Source of the DNA: Desulfotalea sp.
GTDB taxonomy: Bacteria; Desulfobacterota; Desulfobulbia; Desulfobulbales; Desulfocapsaceae
NCBI GenBank assembly: GCA_002733995.1
Contig: NVXR01000012.1
Span: 31,083-95,082, forward strand
Direction of reading: 5' to 3'
DNA length: 64,000 nucleotides
The translations under genes were made by a program, and so were the position numbers. The notes under the pieces are model-generated. The model was not told where the DNA came from and made no database searches. It saw only the letters and a program-made list of their open reading frames with translations. Below, piece by piece: positions 1-7,746 of the stretch. How positions within the stretch are numbered: the first letter of the stretch is position 1; every line of letters begins with the position of its first letter.

Positions 1-112
1 GAAAAGAATTTCAGAAAATGCTGGAGTGTAATTTGTGAACAAAATTACGGTGATTAACAAAAAATTAGACATGCTGATATTTATATTCGTAAACATAATT
101 ACCTCTATTCTA

Positions 113-1108
113 TTAATTGGTTGAGATGTAGAATTCGTCGAAACTGCCTAGAGGGGCTCTGTTGCCTATATGCAAATCTTGGGTTCCCCAGAAAGGTGGA
201 GCTAAGTGCCAAGGTGTTGTATCGATTTCGCTGACTATTGCTTTATCACGTCTTATAGACATGCTACCATCTTCTCCATTCCAGCTGAACTCATACTCGT
301 ACCACACATCCTTGGTCCATGTATCTGCAACCTTAAAAGTTCTATGTAAGCTTCCGCTAGAGTCATAAATAATAAAATAAATAGCGTTTTTGTAAGTATA
401 AGCGTAAATGGTACTAGCTTTTCCTATGTTAGTTGATTTGAAAAAAAATCTAGTCGTTCCGTCAGTGCTGTCTGATGGCGTGCTGTGTTTGGCCCAAAAG
501 GAAATAGTGCCCTTATTGATAGGGACTATGGTCATAGGGAAGTAATAGGACTGGGATATTCCGGTTTGTTCCAGACAATTACCAACGATGCCCGGAGAAG
601 AGGTTCCATCGTTTTGTGTTTTTGTGATGGTGATATTTCCAATGTCAGATGTGATTGTAGTCTCGGGTAAAGAATCGATATTCCAATAAAAAAGTGTATT
701 TGGATGGGCTGATTCCAGTGGTGAGGTCAACCTGAAATTCTGGACCACAGGTATCGTGGTGAGATCGGTCTTTATTGGATCAGACTCAATAATCTGAATG
801 TTCGATCCGATTTCACTTGTATCGGCAAGTGTTCCTATAATTTGGATATAAACAGGAAATGACGTGATGGGAATATTGGTGCATGTCATAGAAAAAGCCC
901 CCTGCGTTAGTGCAGAAGGAACAGTACAGTTCTCATGCCATGTTTTGACAGACATGTCAGCGTTCAAAGAATAATACAGTTTGAATTGGCTGCTCTCTGA
1001 TGTGTCGGGCAGGGTCCAGTTGAGGGTCATTGTAGGGATGTTTGCTAAAGCTGACTGCGTGATCACAATGCCAAAGAATAAAATAACGAAGTTTAATATT
1101 TTTATCAT
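113..1108 (-). CDS. Secreted LamG-like (concanavalin A-fold) domain protein
   Basis: The 331-residue product starts with a clear Sec signal peptide (hydrophobic residues about 4-20, ending ...SALA). The first 100 residues resemble a fibronectin-type beta sandwich (NWTLPDTSES...FKLYYS). Residues about 195-330 look like a LamG/jelly-roll fold: a GTISFWAK strand, a DVWYEYEFSWNG strand and a closing DLHIGN...FDEFYIS pattern. Such domains bind carbohydrates or proteins outside the cell. The ATG at 1108 is supported by a GAGG ribosome site about 6 bases upstream. There is no C-terminal anchor, so the protein is probably periplasmic or released. It lies 3' of a PEP-CTERM protein gene on the same strand and close to the polysaccharide locus, so a matrix or surface role is possible but inferred. 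The specific ligand is unknown. Confidence 0.75.
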   Translation of the reverse strand: MIKILNFVILFFGIVITQSALANIPTMTLNWTLPDTSESSQFKLYYSLNADMSVKTWHENCTVPSALTQGAFSMTCTNIPITSFPVYIQIIGTLADTSEIGSNIQIIESDPIKTDLTTIPVVQNFRLTSPLESAHPNTLFYWNIDSLPETTITSDIGNITITKTQNDGTSSPGIVGNCLEQTGISQSYYFPMTIVPINKGTISFWAKHSTPSDSTDGTTRFFFKSTNIGKASTIYAYTYKNAIYFIIYDSSGSLHRTFKVADTWTKDVWYEYEFSWNGEDGSMSIRRDKAIVSEIDTTPWHLAPPFWGTQDLHIGNRAPLGSFDEFYISTN

Positions 1109-1331
1109 TTTTGCCTCATTTACTGCAAAGAAAAATTATCATATAATTTACACTGATAGTATTTTAGCAGATTTATTTCATTAATTGCAGTGAATATTGT
1201 GTCTCGAGTTTTCTTTATCTTCTTTTTCGTGTGGTGTCATTCTTTGGAGTTTGCTTGTGGCGGTGTGGAACTGTGGGTAAATGACTGATAATACAGAAGT
1301 TAATGCCAACGTTTGCCTGGGTAAGGTCTTG

Positions 1332-2036
1332 TTAAGTAGAAGAGAAATAGTTTTCAGACAGAGGTGTGGAGTAGTGCAAAAAAATAATTTGCTTTGTAGC
1401 TGTTCTTTGGAAATTGTATCTCAGTCTCCTGATTGGACAAGGATGCTTAAATGATCTCAGTATTTTCAGAACGAAAAAGCCCATTCCAACGCTGAATAGT
1501 ATGACAGTTGAGGGTTCAGAGACTTGCGATGGGACGTGTTCAACAGATGTAAGCCAACAGTTTGTAGAATAAAATCCCAATGATTGAGAGGTGAACATGA
1601 ATTGCGGTCGATCATTTATGTGTTTTATTAAATCCCAAAAATACCAACTTGCACAAGAAAGTATTTCCACATTATCGCCATTAGCAGAACTGCCAGCATT
1701 AAAAATCGTTATTCCTGATTCAATATCCATTATCATTTTACTCGTTTCGAGAACCATGTCCGGCATTATCCCTAGAGTATTATCGGCTTCGTAAAATTTC
1801 ACATGATATTTATATCTGTTTTGGTCTGAGGGTGCATAGCCTTCTATCTTAGTCCAAAAAGGATTATCCTTATCAACAATATATGAAAACTTAGCATTGT
1901 TGTATTGCCCCCCAGTACTATCTTCTATCTGGAAGTTCAGTATCATAGGCGTTGAAAATGCCACTGAAGATGTTCCCAGACAGAGAGTTGTTAATAGACA
2001 AAAGAAGGATAAGTTACCAAAGCGTTTGTGTTTCAC
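1332..2036 (-). CDS. PEP-CTERM sorting-signal protein with an extended C-terminus
   Basis: A 234-residue exported protein if the GTG at 2036 is the start; that codon is preceded by a perfect AGGAGG seven bases upstream, so I prefer it to the longer frame beginning at 2069. A signal peptide covers residues about 5-30. Near residue 180 is a PEP-CTERM signal: SEPST, then a hydrophobic stretch (VILFSVGMGFFVLKI), then basic residues. In known families the exosortase cuts at the Pro-Glu-Pro motif and moves the protein to the envelope or matrix. Two things are odd. The motif reads SEP rather than PEP. About 40 residues follow the basic cluster, whereas these proteins normally end there, so the tail may come from a lost stop or a frameshift. 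The exopolysaccharide locus from 3.4 kb supplies matching context. The mature domain (about residues 30-175) is unrecognised. Confidence 0.75.
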   Translation of the reverse strand: MKHKRFGNLSFFCLLTTLCLGTSSVAFSTPMILNFQIEDSTGGQYNNAKFSYIVDKDNPFWTKIEGYAPSDQNRYKYHVKFYEADNTLGIMPDMVLETSKMIMDIESGITIFNAGSSANGDNVEILSCASWYFWDLIKHINDRPQFMFTSQSLGFYSTNCWLTSVEHVPSQVSEPSTVILFSVGMGFFVLKILRSFKHPCPIRRLRYNFQRTATKQIIFLHYSTPLSENYFSST

Positions 2037-2099
2037 TTCTGAGCCTCCTACATCTGACGAAAAAATCATCGAAGTAAAAAAGTTGCAATATCGTTGCGG

Positions 2100-2640
2100 T
2101 GGGTCGCACCAGATAACGGCATTTGTAAATTGATCGCATTGAAAAAACTGGTTTGTGGTTCTGAATTAACAGAAATTTGTTTTATTGTTGGTGATTCAAT
2201 ATCACCTGTTTCTTGAAATATGAATCCATTAAGTCCGGAGCTCTTTCTGTTGCCTATGTTATAGGTTGTTCAAAAGAGATCTGAAAATAACGAACATCTA
2301 CGGTATGTTAAGAATTCTTTATTCGCGTCCGAATTATGAAATAATGCGTTGAATAGCTCCGCCAGTTCGTCGGTTGAGGCTAGTCGAAAAGTGCTGTTTT
2401 CTTTGCTAGAGTCAATCGGCGATAACCCGTTTGTTTTACGGAGCGAGAGCTATTCCAGTTTAGTATTTAAGTCTACAAATCCAATATTCGTCCTTAATAA
2501 TCTGTTTTCATACATCGTTTGTTTTTATCTCCTAGTTGAGATGAAGTGTATTTGGTGGTGTCAGTCGGAAATGAAAATTGAATCTTTTCTGATTCATTGT
2601 GGTGTAATTGTTTAGGGCTGTCAAGGTAACTCTTGGTTAG
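2100..2640 (-). pseudogene. Possible decayed protein-coding gene (unrecognised)
   Basis: Read on the minus strand, this stretch shows successive segments of plausible protein sequence interrupted by stops and frame changes. One segment runs from about 2519 to 2263 with one in-frame TAG (includes the run LASTDELAELFNALFHNS). A neighbouring frame then continues from about 2260 to 2090 (includes GLNGFIFQETGDIESPTIKQ). Amino acid composition of the pieces looks coding, but I recognise no family. Best explained as a broken gene just upstream of the PEP-CTERM gene; a chance pattern in AT-rich DNA remains possible. Confidence 0.3.
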
Positions 2641-3428
2641 ACATTACGGCGTGTACCTAAATGACGATTATATAAAGTTCGCTTGTCTTCGTTGTCTCGG
2701 GATTTAGATATTCGACAATATGTCCCATAGAATTCGGGATAATTTGGCAAAGTATTCAATCCGGTACGGTATGATTAAACTAAGTAGAAATTACCAGATG
2801 GTCATTCGAGAAGTAAGATACCCGTTAGTCGCTCAACGAGCGCTTTCAAACTAGAATATTAGGCTAATAGTTAGTAAAGTCATGCTGTGATAGATATGCG
2901 TATGTTTGAAAATCGATATCGAGGTGTCGCATGTTTTGTAACCTTCCCAGGTTTGTGACAAGATGCTGGATAGATAGTCAAAGTAACAAAAAAACAGGGG
3001 TAAGATTAATTGCTGGTAGAGTCGATACTACTCGATGGTCTACCTTGGTTAACGACAGTAGAAGATTGGGCGACGGGGAAAGGAAATACTGTACAATGGG
3101 ACAAGTCAGACGAAAGGGCTTAACAAAATAGATATGACAACGCTTACATATACAAATAATGAGTGCGGATTTTTATTTTTGAATTTGACTTTTCATGGAA
3201 AATCCTAGGATACTTCTCCCAATGGTTACTTTGTTAGAGACTCATCAAACCTCAGTATTCTCAAGTAATATCTTATGGATCAACAAGAAAAAGCCAAGAC
3301 TTGCTCGATAACTGTAGTATGATCCTTTCCTCTATGTTTTATTTGTAAAGCCAATGATAATAAGAATTCAGTAGCCTGAAACAGAAACGGTACAGCTGCC
3401 ATCTTCATCATTTAACCCCCTACAGAAT
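2641..3428. other. Long stretch without an intact gene
   Basis: About 800 bases without a convincing coding frame. Short plus-strand frames at 2349-2615 and 2931-3131 have no ribosome site and no family resemblance. Some minus-strand pieces (about 2820-2704, reading RIEYFAKLSRILWDILSNI) look like protein remnants in line with the decayed gene at 2100-2640. The 3' end must carry the promoter of the sugar transferase gene at 3429, but no clear -35/-10 pair was identified. Confidence 0.4.
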
Positions 3429-4814
3429 ATGCCATATTTATTTAACAAATATTATCCTCTGCGAGATCTCTTGTTTTTTCTTGGAGAGGGGGTGATGATT
3501 TTCTCTTCGTTTTTGTTTTCCTGTTTGCTTTTTCTAGGAAGCGATCACTTTGTGAGTGAGATAGGGCTTTATTGCATTCAAGCGATGGTTGTTACTGCTG
3601 TATTTCAGTTGTGCCTCTTTTTCTTTGATATGTATGAAATGAGGCAGGATCTTAGTCTGATGGATATCGAGATTCGTTTGACCCAGGCGTTCGGGGTTGG
3701 TTGTATTGTGCTTGGGCTTTTGTATTATCTTTTGCCACCAATGTTGATGCACAAGTATATTTTTTGGACAGGATATGTGCTCGTTAGCTTTTCCTTGCTG
3801 ATTTATAGATATTTTTATCATCGGATTTTACGCACGAGGATGTTTGTGCAGGACCTTGTCCTTATTGGAACAGGAGAGCTGGCAAGTGAGATAGCAAAAG
3901 AAATTGAGGGTCGGCATGATTCGGTCTATCGAATAATTGCTTTTGTCGGTGATGGTTCGCCTGTTTATAACCCTTATGGCGCTCCTGTGTTTAAGGAATT
4001 AGAGGAAGTTGACAATATGTCTCCTCTTGTTGCAATTCAACGCATCGTAGTGGCTCCTGATGATAAGAGAGGCAGTACATCTACTCGTACCCTGTTGAAG
4101 TATAAATTAGCTGGCACGGCAGTAGAGCAGGGGGTGACCTTTTATGAACGTATTACAGGTAAGATAATGGTGGAGAAGGTGAATCCTAGTTGGATTGTCT
4201 TCTCAGATGGTTTTACTGTAATGAGTCGCTGGCGCTATTTGGTCAAGCGATTGTTGGATGTTGTGTTAAGCGCTGCGTTGCTGGTAATAACTGCTCCTGT
4301 AATGCTTGTATCTGCAATTATAATCAAATTTGAAAGCCCTGGGCCTGTCTTTTATTTTCAAGAGAGGGTCGGTGAGGGCAATGAACTTTTTATGGTCATC
4401 AAGTTTCGGTCGATGGTTCGGGACGCCGAGAAAAATGGAGCCGTATGGTCCCAGAAAGATGATAGCAGGATTACAAGGTTTGGTGGTTTTATACGTAAGG
4501 TTCGTATAGATGAATTGCCCCAACTTTGGAATGTTTTAAAAGGCGAGATGAGTCTGGTTGGGCCGAGGCCGGAGCGACAAGTATTTGTAGAACAATTAGT
4601 TGAAGAAATCCCATACTATGGTATCCGACATGTGGTTAGGCCGGGGATTACAGGTTGGGCCCAGGTGAGCTATCCGTATGGCGCCTCGAAACTCGATGCT
4701 CTGCGGAAGCTGGAATATGATCTTTATTATATAAAGAACAATTCGATTGCCCTGGACCTTCTGGTGATTTTTTATACTGTGAAGACTGTTTTATTTGGGA
4801 AAGGCGGGCGGTGA
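3429..4814 (+). CDS. Undecaprenyl-phosphate sugar phosphotransferase (EpsB_2 type, exosortase-associated)
   Basis: A 461-residue initiating glycosyltransferase of the exopolysaccharide pathway, transferring a sugar-1-phosphate to undecaprenyl phosphate at the inner membrane. About four or five membrane segments lie within residues 10-130, followed by a nucleotide-binding-like domain (residues about 140-260) and a bacterial sugar transferase domain (about 268-461). The last has a membrane entry segment, the SPGPVFYFQERVG motif, IDELPQLWNVLKG and SLVGPRPE, and GITGWAQV near the end. Length and the N-terminal MPYLFNKYYPLRDLLFFLGE pattern fit the PEP-CTERM-associated subfamily (TIGR03013 as I recall). 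No strong ribosome site precedes the ATG. The gene stands alone on the plus strand, convergent with the outer-membrane protein gene at 4998. Confidence 0.9.
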   Translation: MPYLFNKYYPLRDLLFFLGEGVMIFSSFLFSCLLFLGSDHFVSEIGLYCIQAMVVTAVFQLCLFFFDMYEMRQDLSLMDIEIRLTQAFGVGCIVLGLLYYLLPPMLMHKYIFWTGYVLVSFSLLIYRYFYHRILRTRMFVQDLVLIGTGELASEIAKEIEGRHDSVYRIIAFVGDGSPVYNPYGAPVFKELEEVDNMSPLVAIQRIVVAPDDKRGSTSTRTLLKYKLAGTAVEQGVTFYERITGKIMVEKVNPSWIVFSDGFTVMSRWRYLVKRLLDVVLSAALLVITAPVMLVSAIIIKFESPGPVFYFQERVGEGNELFMVIKFRSMVRDAEKNGAVWSQKDDSRITRFGGFIRKVRIDELPQLWNVLKGEMSLVGPRPERQVFVEQLVEEIPYYGIRHVVRPGITGWAQVSYPYGASKLDALRKLEYDLYYIKNNSIALDLLVIFYTVKTVLFGKGGR

Positions 4815-4997
4815 GTTGCCTGTGTCTTCAAACTGTCCTGCGACAAACAGCCTAGGTGGACGACCTCTTTGAGCGAGCGGCTGAACTAGAGACTTTTAGC
4901 CGTCGTATTGGCTACTCCGCGAGCAATATTGGTCAAGTCAACTCCGTGTCCCCCTGATAGTATGATGATGCTCGGTCAGCGTTAGAGGGGCTTATTG
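4815..4997. other. Intergenic segment with a short protein-like remnant
   Basis: Between two convergent genes. Plus-strand bases from about 4858 to 4958 read as a continuous peptide (contains LFERAAELETFSRRIG and YSASNIGQVNS) without start codon or ribosome site. It may be a leftover of another gene or chance. No terminator hairpin with a T-run was seen. Confidence 0.25.
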
Positions 4998-6404
4998 CTA
5001 CCAGCTGAATATGTCCTGTGCCCAAGAAATAGAGACGAGGATACGGTGGTCGTCGTACTCGTCGCTCACTCGATCAGATTCTTGTTTGCTGAACGTGTAT
5101 TCAAGGTTGGCTGTATAGTCTTTTAAGAAGCTATAGTGCAAGCCGATACCGGAAACAAATATATCGTTATGGTATTCTTCTAAAATGATATCGCTACCGG
5201 GGGCAGTTGAGGCTAGTGAGTCACTCAGTGTATCCCTCGTGTCAGTTCGGTCCTCGTATGTGTAGCGTATTCGGCCGTTGATGCGCAGACTAGCTAGAAT
5301 TTGATAGTCCGCATTCAATTGTGTCTCCCATTTATCAACGATACCCTGTTCTTCGGTACCCGCAAAATTCTCGGCATCATAATGCTTCTCAATGCCAAAG
5401 GTCAATGATCCGCGTTGGCCTTTGTAGGTAATCTGTGCAACGCCGTTGCCCCCTATATTACTATCTTGGCCTTCAGCTTTTTCATAGGAAGGACCTGCGC
5501 CTAGGATTATTTCGGTCCTACGAGAGTAGTTGTGGGTCCAGCGTAGTTGCGCTTGATGGACATTACCATCCACCTGTAAATCTTCATCATACCTCGTGCC
5601 AATATAATTATAGGAGAGTGAGACTGTGGTTTGGCGGCTAAAATCGTTTTCGCCAGTTAAGCGCAGGCGGTATTCCATTAAATCATCAGATAACGGCGAT
5701 TCTTCAGTTAACAACGTTATGGGGCTTGTATCGTCGAACGTCCCCTTAACAACACTCAGAGTTGTAATAGCCCGCCATTTTTGATTAAAGCGGTGTTGGT
5801 TGGTAATACTTCCTGTGTATCTGTCATAGTCTGTATAGGTTTTGTTCTCAGATTCGTCATTGCGTAAAATATTGTAATCAAATCCGAAGTTCAATGTGCT
5901 CTGTTGTCCGTATAAATGTTCGGATGTCAGATTGAAGGTGTTGCGCCAATATCGAGCGCGGCCGAAGTCTGCGGAAAGTTCCGGAGTGCTTTCTTGAGTT
6001 GTTGGGCTGTCAGAACGAGTCGAAGACTCATAGTGGTCAGTTCTGAGGAGAGAGTCTGTAGCTGTAAGTCGCCAGTTCTTGCTGATGCTTCGTTCAGCTG
6101 TAAGGAAAAGATCGTTGTCCCAGTTTGTTTCAGAATCTATAATGTCATATTTAATAGACGGAGAGGCCCGGATTTCAAAGCGATCTTTTAAGCCCGTGGA
6201 TGTTAAATGAATCTTTGGCGTTATCGCCAAGCTTTGGTAGTTATCATCATCTTTGTCCTCATTTTTTCGGTCATCCAAATCATAGGAGAAGGACAGTCCT
6301 GTGTTTACTATATTGACACGTGCCTGGGCATTTACTGAAAAGAAGGTTAGGAGAAGTAGAGTAGCTGTTAACAGTGGTTTAGGAGTAAGCATGCTGGTCA
6401 TCAT
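4998..6404 (-). CDS. PEP-CTERM system-associated outer-membrane beta-barrel protein
   Basis: A 468-residue protein with a signal peptide (residues 1-28, ending NAQA) and then almost entirely alternating beta-strand sequence rich in Asp, Asn, Arg, Tyr and Thr, ending in a terminal aromatic residue (ISWAQDIFSW). That is typical of an integral outer-membrane barrel. It resembles the family found next to exosortase exopolysaccharide genes (TIGR03016, pepcterm_hypo_1, as I recall). A likely role is an outer-membrane porin-like component for polysaccharide export, by analogy with barrels of other secretion systems; this is inference. It sits 85 bases downstream of the export protein gene on the same strand, so the two are probably co-transcribed. 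Confidence 0.8.
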   Translation of the reverse strand: MMTSMLTPKPLLTATLLLLTFFSVNAQARVNIVNTGLSFSYDLDDRKNEDKDDDNYQSLAITPKIHLTSTGLKDRFEIRASPSIKYDIIDSETNWDNDLFLTAERSISKNWRLTATDSLLRTDHYESSTRSDSPTTQESTPELSADFGRARYWRNTFNLTSEHLYGQQSTLNFGFDYNILRNDESENKTYTDYDRYTGSITNQHRFNQKWRAITTLSVVKGTFDDTSPITLLTEESPLSDDLMEYRLRLTGENDFSRQTTVSLSYNYIGTRYDEDLQVDGNVHQAQLRWTHNYSRRTEIILGAGPSYEKAEGQDSNIGGNGVAQITYKGQRGSLTFGIEKHYDAENFAGTEEQGIVDKWETQLNADYQILASLRINGRIRYTYEDRTDTRDTLSDSLASTAPGSDIILEEYHNDIFVSGIGLHYSFLKDYTANLEYTFSKQESDRVSDEYDDHRILVSISWAQDIFSW

Positions 6405-6489
6405 TTCTTCGCCGTTTGTTTAATTCTTCAAGTGTAAGCAAAGCAACAGCGTTCTTATCAGAGTACTGTTGCTCGTGTTATATGGTGTG

Positions 6490-7215
6490 TCAGTCGATGA
6501 TAATGATATCGTTAGATCTAATAATTATGTTTTTGTCGAGAGCCTTTCCAGTGATAAAATTATCGTAATCAAATATCAAAGTGTGGCCTTTAAAAAGCGC
6601 CTTGTCTTCCTCTTTAATTATTTTTCGGACAACTGTAATTGTTTTGCTGGCCCATTCTGTAAATCCCCCTGAACGGGCGACAATTTGCACAAGGTTCATT
6701 GGAAATTCAAGGGAGAAAATACCGGGTGATTTCACCTCCCCCATTACCGTATAGCGAAGGCTTTTACTTTGAGCAAGGGTTGTGGTGACAATAGGGTCAT
6801 CATATATCGTTGAGTAGAGTCGCTTGAGATAGTCTGCAAACTCTGTAAGTGTTAGACCCACAACCTCAACATCACCTATATGCTTTAGCGAAATGCGTCC
6901 ATCCATCATTACAGGGGTGCCTGAGCCGGCGGAGGGAGGTTGCTCTGTTTCCTGGGCATCGGTATCAGCATTTGTCGGCGCCGATACAGACATGTCACCT
7001 TCTTCAAAAATACTTACTGTGAGGATGTCTCCGTATCCAATCACATACTCTTCTTCTGACGGCAAAGAGTCTGCTCTAGCGCCAAGCATTTCTTTTAAAA
7101 CGGATCTTTTCTGCTCATTTGTGGTCGAGATGTCTGCTGAAGATTGTGCCGAAAATGCAACTGTTTGAGTAAAAAAAATGCAGAAAAAATAAACAAATAG
7201 AAACATTCTAAGCAT
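6490..7215 (-). CDS. Polysaccharide export protein (Wza-like, PEP-CTERM-associated)
   Basis: A 241-residue periplasmic or outer-membrane export protein. The signal peptide covers residues 1-23. A Poly_export domain begins near residue 55 (YVIGYGDILTVSIFEEG) and is interrupted by a low-complexity insert rich in Thr, Glu and Pro (about 80-100). It resumes with a GRISLKHIGDVEVVGLT segment, followed by an SLBB-like domain (VMGEVKSPGIFSLE, about 153-235). There is no lipobox where classical Wza has one, which matches the short exosortase-associated subfamily (TIGR03027 as I recall). With the barrel protein encoded downstream it probably forms the export conduit for the polysaccharide started by the transferase at 3429. 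Confidence 0.87.
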   Translation of the reverse strand: MLRMFLFVYFFCIFFTQTVAFSAQSSADISTTNEQKRSVLKEMLGARADSLPSEEEYVIGYGDILTVSIFEEGDMSVSAPTNADTDAQETEQPPSAGSGTPVMMDGRISLKHIGDVEVVGLTLTEFADYLKRLYSTIYDDPIVTTTLAQSKSLRYTVMGEVKSPGIFSLEFPMNLVQIVARSGGFTEWASKTITVVRKIIKEEDKALFKGHTLIFDYDNFITGKALDKNIIIRSNDIIIID

Positions 7216-7500
7216 TGAATAATCTCCTGATATTGTGTGGTGAATCGTAATGTTTAGCTATCAAAGTCTGTTGGGACGACTGTGTAAAAAACATGTGCTA
7301 TAATGAGGCGTGGTGGTAGGGCATTGCTCTGTGGACGTGGTGATCGATTTTCTTCTTTTGTGGCGCAAAAATACAGTTTTAAGGGAAAATCGATTCACGA
7401 GGAACATGACTCTTTGTCCTCTATTCGATAATGTGCGCGAATCTTTGATTATAAAAGAACATAAAATCATATTTCAAAGGTTTTGTCACCGTTTGACCTG

Positions 7501-7713
7501 TTAATGGAGATGATTTCGTTGGAATTTGCACAGATACACTGCGTACTCACCTGTTATTTGTTGCTTATCATCTGAATCTATTGTTTCTTGTATGCTTAAG
7601 TCCCTGACATAAACACTACGCCTCTGAGTCCTCCGGCGGTCGTTTAGCTGTCTATCTTGCTTTAGGGCCTCGTCTTCTGGAACTTCAAAGGATCTTTGTT
7701 TCGAGTTTATCAT
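7501..7713 (-). CDS. Possible small hypothetical protein
   Basis: A 70-codon frame, strongly charged, with an RQLNDRRRTQRR cluster reminiscent of the basic motif that often precedes PilZ domains. No convincing ribosome site lies before the ATG at 7713. It would be divergent from the TPR lipoprotein gene with almost no room for a promoter. It may be real or chance. The rest of 7216-7500 shows no supported gene. Confidence 0.25.
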   Translation of the reverse strand: MINSKQRSFEVPEDEALKQDRQLNDRRRTQRRSVYVRDLSIQETIDSDDKQQITGEYAVYLCKFQRNHLH

Positions 7714-7746
7714 TCATTCTATGGGATATAATAATTGGGTATTGAT

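Noticed and set aside
2349..3131. Plus-strand frames of 88 and 66 codons
   Set aside because: No start signals; the first lies opposite the better-looking minus-strand fragments.
7261..7470. 69-codon minus frame upstream of the TPR lipoprotein gene
   Set aside because: No ribosome site, low-complexity basic composition, opposing frame also open.
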